From: Actinomycetes bacterium
Lineage (GTDB): Bacteria; Actinomycetota; Actinomycetes; Actinomycetales; JAJYRW01
Direction: 5' to 3'
Assembly (NCBI GenBank): GCA_021793895.1
Contig: JAJYRW010000070.1
Coordinates: 1 to 6,977, forward strand
Length of the DNA stretch: 6,977 nucleotides
Part shown: piece by piece, positions 1 to 6,530 of the stretch
How positions within the stretch are numbered: the stretch's first letter is position 1
Layout of the letters: every line of letters starts with the position of its first letter
The notes under the pieces: model-generated
Databases searched by the model: none
The model's input: only the letters and a program-made list of their open reading frames with translations
What the model was told of the DNA's origin: nothing
Translations under genes and position numbers: made by a program

Positions 1-119
1 ACTTTTCAGAAATCGCCCAAACCGAGCTGTTGGTAATTGATAACAACACCACCTCACGCGACTTCGCCCAGCAGGTGCGGTGGAATCAGGCCTACTACCG
101 CCTCGCCGAAGGGTTCTAA
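1..119 (+). CDS. araA: L-arabinose isomerase, C-terminal end (partial)
   Basis: The window opens inside a gene. Reading from base 3 gives 38 residues and a TAA stop at 117-119. The tail contains LLVIDNNT, then [10 protein letters not shown] shortly before the stop. From memory this matches the end of E. coli AraA, where a VIDNDT segment is followed by LRWNEVYYGF. AraA is a cytoplasmic, metal-dependent enzyme that converts L-arabinose to L-ribulose, the first step of the AraA-AraB-AraD route to D-xylulose 5-phosphate. Only the terminal domain edge is visible, so active-site residues cannot be checked. It is probably the last gene of an upstream ara operon, because a strong intrinsic terminator lies about 130 bp downstream. 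The tail is short but the match is specific. Confidence 0.85.
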   Translation, partial: FSEIAQTELLVIDNNTTSRDFAQQVRWNQAYYRLAEGF

Positions 120-245
120 ACCGCGTATTGCTGAACATGCTGTGACAAAGGCGGGGAGCAATGTGCACCCCGATTTGGGTAGCGCGCTGTAGGCCCGCAA
201 TTGATGCGGCGATAGGTATGCCCGCGGCGCGTGCGGCCCGAAATT
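120..245 (+). other. araA 3' untranslated stretch with small hairpins
   Basis: No plausible gene is seen between the araA stop and the terminator. The stretch is GC-rich and can fold locally: CGGGG (152-156) pairs with CCCCG (168-172), and CCGCA (195-199) pairs with TGCGG (205-209). Two 18-nt units share their outer sixes (GCCCGC and TGCGGC) and start 27 bp apart, at 193 and 220. The stretch may simply be a long structured 3' end of the ara transcript. A 3'-derived small RNA ending at the terminator is possible but unproven. Confidence 0.4.
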
Positions 246-283
246 AGACGGCGGAGGCCTTTGGCCTCCGCCGTCTTTTATTT
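246..283 (+). terminator. Rho-independent terminator after araA
   Basis: Bases 246-259 (A then GACGGCGGAGGCC) pair perfectly with 263-276, giving a 14-bp GC-rich stem with a three-base TTT loop. The stem runs into a T-rich tail, TTTTATTT at 276-283. This is a classic intrinsic terminator for transcription coming from araA. The reverse complement lacks an equally good T run, so it is mainly directional. It isolates the ara genes from the regulator and transporter that follow. Confidence 0.93.
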
Positions 284-473
284 GGTGTCGGTATTTGGTG
301 CTGGTATTTGCCCCGCCAAAGTCGTAGCCCGACTTATCAAGTCGAAACATCGTTAACAAAATTACTTTCGAAACCGCGCTTTTGGCCCCTTCCCGCTGAA
401 AACGCCGAAACATGGAACTTCTGCGGATGAGAGCGCGATCATTTGCGGCCCATCGAGTTATCGATTCGTTATC

Positions 474-488
474 CTTTCGATACGAAAC
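474..488 (+). promoter_or_regulatory. Candidate operator, CTTTCG-type palindrome
   Basis: CTTTCGATACGAAAC contains the inverted repeat TTTCG-ATA-CGAAA. It agrees at 12 of 15 positions with CTTTCGGTATGCAAC at 1390-1404, just before the sugar-binding-protein gene. A site shared by the regulator's leader and the transporter's leader is what a local regulator would need. Assignment to the adjacent DeoR-type protein is inference. Confidence 0.45.
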
Positions 489-493
489 GTTGA

Positions 494-522
494 TTGACAC
501 CCTTTCGCAAGTAAGCGAAAGT
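494..522 (+). promoter_or_regulatory. Probable promoter of the regulator gene
   Basis: A perfect -35 hexamer TTGACA (494-499) is followed, after a 17-bp spacer, by GAAAGT (517-522). This keeps the important A at position 2 and T at position 6 of a -10 box but is otherwise weak. Transcription would start near 529-530, at or beside the GTG codon chosen as start, which suggests a leaderless message. The CTTTCGC inverted repeat (502-521) occupies the spacer and -10, so a protein bound there would block polymerase. Confidence 0.45.
502..521 (+). promoter_or_regulatory. Candidate operator, inverted repeat CTTTCGC-N6-GCGAAAG
   Basis: Two perfect 7-bp arms (502-508 and 515-521) flank AAGTAA. The element lies between the TTGACA -35 and the regulator's start codon and repeats the CTTTCG core found at 365, 474 and 1390. 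Its position suits autorepression by the DeoR-type protein encoded just downstream. It is not a terminator, since no T tract follows. Confidence 0.5.
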
Positions 523-529
523 GTTGTGT

Positions 530-1333
530 GTGAACGTTAACAAGATCTCTCCGCTACCAGCGGCACTCCGCAGGGAGCGCATGCTGGAGCTCATCGCTGA
601 GCGCGAATTCGTTCGCGTGGGAGATCTAAGCGAAGCTTTCGGCATTTCGGAAGTTACAGTCCGAAGCGACTTGGAAGTGTTGCAAGACAGCGAAGTCATT
701 CGACGGGTACGCGGCGGGGCGATGCTGCGGATTGCGATGCCCGCCGAGCCCAGTTTCGAAGAGTCAATTGGCGCGAATGCCGCTCAAAAGGCAGCGATCG
801 CCCGCGAGGCTGCTTCGCTGGTGGAGTCTGGGACCTCCATCTTGCTTGACGTTGGCACCACCACGACGCAAGTTGCGCGCGAACTGGCTGCGCGCACCGA
901 TTTAGAAAACGTCGTAGTAATCACAAATGGCTTGACCATCGCGATGGAACTTGAGCGAACAATCCCGCGCTTTACCGTCGTCGTAACGGGAGGTACGGTG
1001 CGTCCGCAGCAACACTCCCTGATCGATCCGATGGCCACCTCCGCACTGGAGCGGCTCCACACCGATCTGGCATTTATTGGCTGCAATGGAGCGGCTACCA
1101 AAGGCGGAATTACTAACCTCAACCTGCCTGAGGCAGAGGTTAAACGCCGCATGATCACCTCAGCAACAAAGTGCGTTGTTGTGGCAGATGGTTCCAAAAT
1201 CGGGCAAGTCCACTTAGGAAGAGTGGCGCGCCTGAGCGACATAGATCTACTGATTACGTCAGATTCAGCGCCCGCAGCAGAACTGAACGCAATGCGTGCT
1301 ACGGGCCTGGCCCTGACCGAAGTAAAACAGTAA
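530..1333 (+). CDS. DeoR/GlpR-family transcriptional regulator of sugar metabolism
   Basis: The protein is about 267 residues, normal for the family. Near the N-terminus a RRERMLELI helix leads into a winged helix-turn-helix (about residues 28-52), with GISEVTVRSDLEVL as recognition region and RRVRGGA as wing. The C-terminal DeoRC sensor domain, which in this family binds phosphorylated sugars, shows LDVGTTTTQVA (about 106-116), VITNG, TGGTVRPQQHSLIDP (about 153-167), DLAFIGCNG and VVADGSKIG. GTG 530 is chosen because a TTGACA promoter would start transcription there. GTG 521 and TTG 524 are also in frame. ATG 581 follows a good AGGGAG, but that purine run encodes the conserved RRER of helix 1, so starting there would truncate the DNA-binding domain. 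Lying between araA and the importer and facing CTTTCG palindromes, it probably controls itself and the transporter. The effector is unknown. Confidence 0.88.
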   Translation: MNVNKISPLPAALRRERMLELIAEREFVRVGDLSEAFGISEVTVRSDLEVLQDSEVIRRVRGGAMLRIAMPAEPSFEESIGANAAQKAAIAREAASLVESGTSILLDVGTTTTQVARELAARTDLENVVVITNGLTIAMELERTIPRFTVVVTGGTVRPQQHSLIDPMATSALERLHTDLAFIGCNGAATKGGITNLNLPEAEVKRRMITSATKCVVVADGSKIGQVHLGRVARLSDIDLLITSDSAPAAELNAMRATGLALTEVKQ

Positions 1334-1343
1334 AGAAACTTGT

Positions 1344-1366
1344 CGCCGCCTTTCCCATAGGCGGCG
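1344..1366 (+). other. Hairpin between regulator and transporter genes
   Basis: CGCCGCC (1344-1350) pairs with GGCGGCG (1360-1366) around a 9-nt loop, beginning 10 bp after the regulator stop codon. No T run follows, so it is not a standard intrinsic terminator. It could partly separate regulator and transporter messages, act as a processing barrier or protect the 3' end of the regulator mRNA. A weaker pairing, ACCGAA (1372-1377) with TTCGGT (1392-1397), follows. Confidence 0.45.
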
Positions 1367-1389
1367 GTAACACCGAAGGTCGGCACTGG

Positions 1390-1404
1390 CTTTCGGTATG
1401 CAAC
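1390..1404 (+). promoter_or_regulatory. Candidate operator before the sugar-binding-protein gene
   Basis: CTTTCGGTATGCAAC matches CTTTCGATACGAAAC (474-488) at 12 of 15 bases and lies 17 bp upstream of the start codon. No clear -35/-10 pair is seen in the 88-bp gap, so the transporter may be read from the regulator promoter or from a poorly matching one. The operator role is inferred from the repeated sequence and its position. Confidence 0.35.
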
Positions 1405-1421
1405 TCTCAAGGAGGAGAAGA

Positions 1422-2573
1422 ATGATCACACGCAAATTCGCGGTGATGGCATCCGGACTAGCTCTTGCGCTAACCCTGGGCGCCTGCGCCGGCGAGGGCG
1501 CCGGAAGTGGCGGCGACGATGGGGACGCAGCAAACGGCGGTGATAACGGCGAGGTCGAAGAAGGTGGCCTCATTGGCGTAGCGATGCCCACTCGCTCGTC
1601 CGAGCGCTGGATTGCTGATGGCGCCAACGTAAAGGAACAGCTTGAATCCCTAGGTTATGAAGTCGACCTGCAGTATGCAGAAGATGACATTCCCACCCAG
1701 GTAAACCAGTTGGACAACATGATTACCCAGGGCGCTGACCTGCTGGTAATCGCCTCCATTGACGGAACGGCACTTACCAGTCAGCTTGAAGCGGCCGCCG
1801 AAGATAACATTCCGGTTATCGCCTACGACCGCTTGATCCGCGACTCCGAACACGTGGACTACTACGCCACGTTCGACAACTTCGAAGTCGGTGTCCAGCA
1901 AGCCACATCGGTTCTTGTTGGGCTGGGCCTGCTCGATAAGGATGGCAATGAGGGCGACGCTGAAGGACCGTTCAACATTGAACTGTTCGGCGGCTCGCCA
2001 GACGATAACAACGCGACCTTCTTCTTCGACGGCGCGATGTCAATCCTGCAGCCCTACATCGATGACGGCACTCTTGAGGTGAAGTCGGGCCAGACCGATT
2101 TCGCCACGATTGCCATTCTGCGGTGGGACCCTGCAACCGCTCAATCCCGCATGGAGAACCTGCTCACCTCCACCTACTCCAGTGGGGACAAGGTAGATGC
2201 GGTTCTCTCGCCCTACGATGGTTTGTCCATCGGTATCCTCGGTGCGCTTAAAGGTGCGGGTTACGGCACGGCGGACCAGCCCTACCCCGTCGTCTCCGGT
2301 CAGGACGCGGAGGCTCCCTCGGTCAAGTCGATCATCGCCGACGAACAGTTCGCTACGATCTTCAAGGACACCCGTGAATTGGCCGAGGCAACCGTTGACA
2401 TGGTTGACACGATCATGAAGGGTGACGAACCCTCGGATCTGGATACTGAGACCTATGACAATGGCGTAAAGGTTGTACCCACGGTGCAGCTACCACCACA
2501 CGTTGTCTACAAGGACAACTACGAAGAACTGCTCATTGACTCCGGTTACTACACCGAAGACGATCTGAGCTAA
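1422..2573 (+). CDS. chvE: ChvE-like multiple-monosaccharide ABC transporter substrate-binding lipoprotein
   Basis: This 383-residue protein captures free monosaccharides outside the membrane and delivers them to the permease. A signal peptide (about 1-21) ends in the lipobox LGAC, with Cys22 as lipidation site. A Gly/Asp/Glu-rich linker follows to about residue 49. The mature part is a type I periplasmic-binding fold very like Agrobacterium Chv[11 protein letters not shown] (54-63), [10 protein letters not shown] (82-91), AYDRLIR (134-140), YATFDNF (148-154), [12 protein letters not shown] (187-198), [12 protein letters not shown] (233-244), [10 protein letters not shown] (263-272), SGQDAE (292-297) and IFKDTREL (313-320). 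ATG 1422 is the start because AGGAGG (1410-1415) lies 6 nt upstream. The in-frame ATG at 1398 precedes that site and would add eight residues, including a poly-Arg run. ChvE relatives bind arabinose, glucose, galactose, xylose and others; arabinose is favoured here because of araA, but this is inference. Confidence 0.95.
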   Translation: MITRKFAVMASGLALALTLGACAGEGAGSGGDDGDAANGGDNGEVEEGGLIGVAMPTRSSERWIADGANVKEQLESLGYEVDLQYAEDDIPTQVNQLDNMITQGADLLVIASIDGTALTSQLEAAAEDNIPVIAYDRLIRDSEHVDYYATFDNFEVGVQQATSVLVGLGLLDKDGNEGDAEGPFNIELFGGSPDDNNATFFFDGAMSILQPYIDDGTLEVKSGQTDFATIAILRWDPATAQSRMENLLTSTYSSGDKVDAVLSPYDGLSIGILGALKGAGYGTADQPYPVVSGQDAEAPSVKSIIADEQFATIFKDTRELAEATVDMVDTIMKGDEPSDLDTETYDNGVKVVPTVQLPPHVVYKDNYEELLIDSGYYTEDDLS

Positions 2574-2592
2574 ACGGGCCTTGTGCCCTGGA

Positions 2593-2639
2593 GGGTGGCC
2601 CATCGGACGCGTTGGTGCGGTTTGTCCGGTGGGCCGCTT
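2593..2639 (+). promoter_or_regulatory. Intercistronic hairpin between binding-protein and ATPase genes
   Basis: A 12-bp stem (2597-2608 with 2624-2635, GGCCCATCGGAC against GTCCGGTGGGCC, one G-T wobble) encloses a 15-nt loop. It can extend outward to about 2593-2639 with wobble pairs. Only CTTTCCC follows, so termination would be weak. Hairpins in this position in ABC import operons often protect the binding-protein message from 3' decay or stop part of transcription, giving more binding protein than ATPase and permease. That role is inferred here. Confidence 0.6.
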
Positions 2640-2667
2640 TCCCTCGAACAAATAAGGACGGCTGTAG

Positions 2668-4197
2668 ATGAATGACTTCATCTTAGAAATGCGCGGAATT
2701 ACGAAGACGTTTCCCGGCGTGAAGGCCTTACAAGATGTGAATCTAAAAGTGCACCGCGGGGAAATTCATGCGATCTGCGGTGAAAATGGGGCGGGAAAAT
2801 CTACCTTGATGAAGGTGCTATCCGGGGTATACCCGCATGGCACTTATGACGGCGACATCATCCTCGATGGTGAGGTCGTCGAATTTAACGACATTAAGTC
2901 CAGTGAAGAGCGCGGAATCGTCATCATTCATCAGGAACTGGCGCTTTCGCCCTTCTTATCAATTGCCGAAAATATTTTCCTAGGCAATGAAATCAAAAAA
3001 GCTGGAATGATCGACTGGAACGCCACCAACGCGGAAGCCGCAAAACTCATGGCCCGCGTCGGGCTGGATGAAAACCCAGTTACCCGCGTGGTCGACATCG
3101 GAGTTGGTAAACAGCAACTCATCGAAATCGCCAAGGCGCTTTCCAAGCGCGTGAAGATCCTGATTCTTGATGAGCCCACCGCGGCCTTAAATGATGAGGA
3201 CTCCGCCCACCTACTGGATCTGCTGCGCCACCTTAAGGGGCAGGGAATTACCTCGATCATGATCTCGCACAAACTCAATGAGATCGCGGCCATCGCGGAC
3301 ACCACGACGGTGATTCGCGACGGACTGGTTATTGAGGCCCTCGATATGGAAAAAGACGAGGTCACTGAGGAGCGCATCATTCGCGCCATGGTCGGCCGCG
3401 ACCTGGAAAACCGATACCCCGAACACACACCAACAATTGGTGAAGAGATCTTCCGGGTCGAAAACTGGAACGCTTTCCATCCATTGCAACCTGATCGACA
3501 GATCGTAAAGGATGCGCATTTTCACTTGCGCCGCGGCGAAATCGTCGGCCTTGCCGGGCTGATGGGTGCGGGACGTACCGAGTTAGCGATGAGTCTTTTC
3601 GGCCGCTCCTACGGGAAAGACATCAGCGGAAAAGTCTTTAAGAACGGCACCGAAATTTCCACCCGCACCGTTAGCGAAGCCATTCGCAACGGTATTGCCT
3701 ATGCGACAGAAGATCGCAAAACCTATGGCTTGAATCTCATTGAAGATGTGAAGCGCAACGTTTCCGCCGCCGCACTGAATAAAATCTCCCAACGAGGTTG
3801 GGTGAATGAGAACGAGGAAGTTCAGGTCGCCGAAGAGTACCGGAAATCCTTGAACATTCGCACGCCTTCTGTGGCGGCGCTCACCGGCCAACTCTCGGGT
3901 GGAAACCAACAAAAAGTTGTCTTGAGTAAGTGGGTCTTTGCAGACCCCGACATTTTGATTCTTGATGAACCCACCCGCGGCATCGACGTGGGGGCAAAGT
4001 ACGAGATTTACACGATTATTCAGCGCCTGGCTGACGAGGGTAAAGCAATTTTGATGATTTCGTCAGAGTTGCCGGAAATTCTGGGTATGTGTGACCGGAT
4101 TTACACCCTGGCCGAGGGACGCATCACCGGCGAAGTTGATCGAGCCGACGCCAATCAGGAGCTGCTGATGCAGTACATGACGAAGGAAGAGGAATAG
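2668..4197 (+). CDS. mmsA: Multiple-monosaccharide ABC transporter ATP-binding protein (tandem domains, MmsA/GguA)
   Basis: At 509 residues this is the usual length for the RbsA/MglA/GguA class, in which two ATPase domains are fused. It powers sugar import from the cytoplasmic face. The N-domain has a Walker [10 protein letters not shown] (38-46), Q-loop Gln89, a degenerate signature VGKQQL (146-151), Walker B LILDEPTA (165-172) and H-loop His201. The C-domain has a degenerate Walker [11 protein letters not shown] (297-306), with Arg303 where Lys is expected. It also has a full signature LSGGNQQKV (409-417), Walker [12 protein letters not shown] (430-440) and SSELPE in place of the H-loop His. 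These asymmetries are normal for the class and do not indicate a broken gene. AAGGA (2654-2658) precedes the ATG by 9 nt. The permease gene starts 3 bp after its stop, so the two are probably translationally coupled. Confidence 0.95.
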   Translation: MNDFILEMRGITKTFPGVKALQDVNLKVHRGEIHAICGENGAGKSTLMKVLSGVYPHGTYDGDIILDGEVVEFNDIKSSEERGIVIIHQELALSPFLSIAENIFLGNEIKKAGMIDWNATNAEAAKLMARVGLDENPVTRVVDIGVGKQQLIEIAKALSKRVKILILDEPTAALNDEDSAHLLDLLRHLKGQGITSIMISHKLNEIAAIADTTTVIRDGLVIEALDMEKDEVTEERIIRAMVGRDLENRYPEHTPTIGEEIFRVENWNAFHPLQPDRQIVKDAHFHLRRGEIVGLAGLMGAGRTELAMSLFGRSYGKDISGKVFKNGTEISTRTVSEAIRNGIAYATEDRKTYGLNLIEDVKRNVSAAALNKISQRGWVNENEEVQVAEEYRKSLNIRTPSVAALTGQLSGGNQQKVVLSKWVFADPDILILDEPTRGIDVGAKYEIYTIIQRLADEGKAILMISSELPEILGMCDRIYTLAEGRITGEVDRADANQELLMQYMTKEEE

Positions 4198-4200
4198 TCC

Positions 4201-5382
4201 ATGAGCGCCATGGAACAGGTCAAGTTTTTCTTGACCCGAAACCTGCGGCAAAGCGGTATTTATATCGCATTTGCCGCGATCATCGCCCTATTTGCGATAT
4301 TAACGGACGGCAAGCTCCTATCAGAGCAAAACGTCACAAATATCGTTGTGCAAAACTCCTACATTCTGATCTTGGCGATCGGTATGGTCATCGTGATTAT
4401 TGGTGGCCACATTGACCTGTCAGTTGGTTCGGTGGTTGCCTTCACCGGCGCGATAGCCGGGGTGGTCACAGTCCGGATGGGTCTGCCGTGGTGGATCGGC
4501 GTACTAGCCGCGCTGCTGGTGGGCGTGTTGGTAGGTATTTGGCAAGGATTCTGGGTGGCGTTCGTGGGGATTCCAGCGTTTATTGTGACGCTGGCCGGCA
4601 TGTTGATCTTCCGCGGCGCGGCAATGATCACGCTTGGAAACACCCAGATTTCGCCCTTCCCCCAGGAGTTTAGATCCATTGCTTCCGGCTACATGAACGG
4701 CTATTTAGGCGGGCAAGGATATGACGTATTCACGCTAGTAATAGGTACTATCGCAGTCCTGGCATTCGCGTTTTTCCAATACCGCGCCCGCCTGGGCCGT
4801 ATTGCCTATAAGCAGTCCGTAGAAGCACTTCCACTCTTTATTCTTAAGATCGTTGTGGTTGGCATTGTGGTGATGGCGTTTGCGCAGCGCCTGGCCTTCT
4901 ATAAGGGATTGCCCGTCGTCCTATTGATTTTGGGCCTGCTGATCGTGATCTACGTGATGCTGATGAAGCGCACCGTATTTGGCCGCCACGTCTATGCGAT
5001 CGGCGGCAACCTGCACGCCGCAACGCTTTCGGGCATCAAGGTCAAGTGGGTGAATTTCTGGATCTTCATCAACATGGGTGTGCTGTCAGCGCTGGCGGGC
5101 GTGGTCTTCACCGCGCGACTGAACCTGGCTAACCCGAAGGCCGGAACCATGTTCGAGCTCGATGCCATTGCTGCCGCATTCATTGGTGGCGCGGCAGTTA
5201 CTGGTGGTATCGGTACCGTCGTGGGCGCCATCGTCGGTGGTTTGATCATGGGTGTCATGAATAATGGCATGTCGCTCATGGGTGTCGGAATCGACTACCA
5301 GCAAGCCATTAAGGGTCTGGTGCTGTTGCTCGCGGTCGCGTTTGATGTGTGGAATAAGCGCCGCGTTGGAGCAGCTAAGTAG
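4201..5382 (+). CDS. mmsB: Multiple-monosaccharide ABC transporter permease (MmsB/GguB)
   Basis: This 393-residue, very hydrophobic protein forms the membrane channel of the importer, presumably as a dimer with the tandem ATPase. About ten membrane segments are apparent, roughly at 19-36, 54-70, 75-93, 97-118, 122-143, 175-194, 209-229, 237-256, 286-305, 322-350 and 368-384; exact boundaries are estimates. The family motif GGHIDLSVGSV (68-78) follows the second segment. The cytoplasmic loop around FGRHVYAIGGN (260-270) is the expected ATPase contact. AFIGGAAVTGGIGTVVGA (326-343) is the conserved Gly-rich late segment. The start ATG is 3 bp after the ATPase stop, with AGAGGA (4188-4193) 7 nt upstream inside that gene; a second ATG at 4210 is less likely. 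Substrate choice is set by the ChvE-like binding protein. Confidence 0.95.
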   Translation: MSAMEQVKFFLTRNLRQSGIYIAFAAIIALFAILTDGKLLSEQNVTNIVVQNSYILILAIGMVIVIIGGHIDLSVGSVVAFTGAIAGVVTVRMGLPWWIGVLAALLVGVLVGIWQGFWVAFVGIPAFIVTLAGMLIFRGAAMITLGNTQISPFPQEFRSIASGYMNGYLGGQGYDVFTLVIGTIAVLAFAFFQYRARLGRIAYKQSVEALPLFILKIVVVGIVVMAFAQRLAFYKGLPVVLLILGLLIVIYVMLMKRTVFGRHVYAIGGNLHAATLSGIKVKWVNFWIFINMGVLSALAGVVFTARLNLANPKAGTMFELDAIAAAFIGGAAVTGGIGTVVGAIVGGLIMGVMNNGMSLMGVGIDYQQAIKGLVLLLAVAFDVWNKRRVGAAK

Positions 5383-5408
5383 CGCCCCGGGCGCGTAAGC
5401 CGAAAAAC

Positions 5409-5427
5409 TCGGGAACAGCCGTCCCGA
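5409..5427 (+). other. Small hairpin downstream of the permease gene
   Basis: TCGGGA (5409-5414) pairs with TCCCGA (5422-5427) around a 7-nt loop. It lies about 27 bp after the permease stop and just ahead of the larger terminator hairpin. It has no T tract and probably forms part of the operon's 3' end. Confidence 0.4.
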
Positions 5428-5430
5428 ATA

Positions 5431-5470
5431 AGCGGGGCCGGATGCTGAATCGTCAGTATTCGGCCCCGTT
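5431..5470. terminator. Probable terminator between convergent permease and epimerase genes
   Basis: Bases 5433-5447 (CGGGGCCGGATGCTG) pair with 5454-5468 (CAGTATTCGGCCCCG) around a 6-nt loop, with two G-T wobbles; outer pairs extend to 5431-5470. The stem is strong and sits between two convergent genes, so it may serve both strands. Only TT follows on the + strand, and CTTATT follows on the - strand, so it is not a textbook T-tail. Confidence 0.7.
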
Positions 5471-5496
5471 GCCATGTGGTGTGTGGGTTGGCCGCG

Positions 5497-6459
5497 CTAC
5501 TCGCTAATCGCGCGGATTGTCCAGCTCGTGCGGTGGCTATCGCCGGGTTCAATGACGACCAGGTCTGTGCCGGAGTTGAAAGCATCTGGCGGGCACGTCA
5601 TTGGTTCCACGGCGAGCCCGAGGCGATTGTTTTCCGGGTCTGGCAAATCGGCCGTGTGCACCTGCACCCAGGGAGCCGTTGAGGGCCAACTCATTTCGAC
5701 GCCGCCGCCACGCGGATCGCGCACGCGCACGGTGGCGGTGCCGCTGTTATCGCGCTTGACGGTCGTATAGGCGTGGTCAATTTTGGTGGGGCCAATGGGG
5801 CGGGCTTCCCGGAAGTCCAGTTCGGTGCCTTCTACTGGCGCGATACCCGTGGGCAGCAGCCGGTCGGGGGTGACCTCTAGATATTCCTTGGCCGGTACTT
5901 CGAGCGACCACTCATCCAGTGGGCTCTCCCCGGCGCGCAGATAGGGGTGGGGGCCGTAGCCATAGGGCGCCTCCGAATCCCCAGTGTTCAACGCCTCGAC
6001 CGTGCAGCGCAGGCCATCGGGCCCGATCGCGAAGTCCACTGTCACGTCCAACCGCCAGGGGTAACCATTTCGCGGCTGCACCCGATGGGAAAGCACTACC
6101 CGGTCTCGGACGTGCAGCACCGTGCGCCAAGACTCCCACACCACAAAACCGTGCAACGCGTTCTCGCGCTCCGGCTCGGTAATCGGGACCTGAAACTCCC
6201 GCCCCCCAAATTTATACCGGCCATCCGCGATGCGGTTGGGCCAGGGAATCAATTGAGCGCCGCGATAGGACGGCATCACTTCATCGACACTGAAACCAAC
6301 AACGAGCGGCCGGTCGTCGTGACTGAGGCGGCGCAGCGCGGCACCAACCTCGGTTATCACGGCCCGGTAGCCCCCGGATGTGATTTCGTGTTGTCTCCCG
6401 CTGGGTGGGTCAGGAAGTGCCCCGCTGCTGTTCCTGACATGAGAAAAATTGACAGTCAC
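5497..6459 (-). CDS. galM: Aldose 1-epimerase (mutarotase)
   Basis: The product interconverts alpha and beta anomers of free aldoses in the cytoplasm, supplying the form used by the next enzyme. From GTG 6459 it is 320 residues, near the usual size. Conserved blocks, in order, are PSGRQHEI (about 19-26), LIPWPNRI (70-77), ENALHGF (99-105), APYGYGPHPYL (164-174) and VEPMTCPPDAFNSG (284-297). By family analogy the catalytic base is Glu285 and the acid is His171, with His103 also in the pocket. The open frame reaches TTG 6519, which lacks a ribosome site and would add 20 unusual residues; GTG 6459 has GGTGGGA just upstream. It converges on the transporter operon and diverges from the lactonase gene. 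Known epimerases of this type act on galactose, glucose or arabinose. The specific sugar is not shown here. Confidence 0.88.
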   Translation of the reverse strand: MTVNFSHVRNSSGALPDPPSGRQHEITSGGYRAVITEVGAALRRLSHDDRPLVVGFSVDEVMPSYRGAQLIPWPNRIADGRYKFGGREFQVPITEPERENALHGFVVWESWRTVLHVRDRVVLSHRVQPRNGYPWRLDVTVDFAIGPDGLRCTVEALNTGDSEAPYGYGPHPYLRAGESPLDEWSLEVPAKEYLEVTPDRLLPTGIAPVEGTELDFREARPIGPTKIDHAYTTVKRDNSGTATVRVRDPRGGGVEMSWPSTAPWVQVHTADLPDPENNRLGLAVEPMTCPPDAFNSGTDLVVIEPGDSHRTSWTIRAISE

Positions 6460-6530
6460 ATTCCCACCGTACTCTGCTTGGAAAAGTGCTTGGTGCCACC
6501 TGGGACGAAAAGAGGCCAAAAGCGCGGAAC

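Larger units (their letters stand above)
284..529 (+). promoter_or_regulatory. Non-coding leader upstream of the DeoR-type regulator
   Basis: This stretch of nearly 250 bp has no believable gene. It starts with a 13-bp imperfect tandem repeat (279-310, TATTTGGTGTCGG then TATTTGGTGCTGG then TATTTG). It also holds the palindrome TTTCGAAA (366-373), ATCGA-GTTA-TCGAT (452-465), GTTATC direct repeats 11 bp apart (457 and 468), TTTCG-ATA-CGAAA (475-487) and CTTTCGC-N6-GCGAAAG (502-521). The element CGTTAACAA occurs at 351-359 and again at 535-543. Such density of symmetric elements next to a regulator gene is typical of an operator region. Which elements are bound is not shown by sequence alone. 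Confidence 0.6.

Noticed and set aside
54..500. Open frame of 148 codons on the - strand covering the araA tail and the regulator leader
   Set aside because: It runs antisense through the araA tail and straight through a perfect terminator palindrome, resembles no known protein and has no ribosome site.
502..521. Inverted repeat read as a terminator
   Set aside because: The stem is only 7 bp, has no T tract and sits between a TTGACA box and a start codon, which suits an operator better.
784..1410. 208-codon open frame on the - strand over the regulator
   Set aside because: It is antisense to conserved DeoR sensor-domain sequence, with Ser/Arg/Thr-rich shadow composition and no recognisable domain.
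1398..1421. Upstream ATG at 1398 as start of the sugar-binding protein
   Set aside because: It precedes the strong AGGAGG at 1410-1415 and would put that site inside the coding region, adding an odd Arg-rich stretch before a complete lipoprotein signal.
2965..3860. Possible defects in the ATPase (degenerate N-domain signature, Arg in the second Walker A, missing H-loop His)
   Set aside because: These departures are standard in fused RbsA/MglA/GguA sugar-transporter ATPases and the gene is full length.
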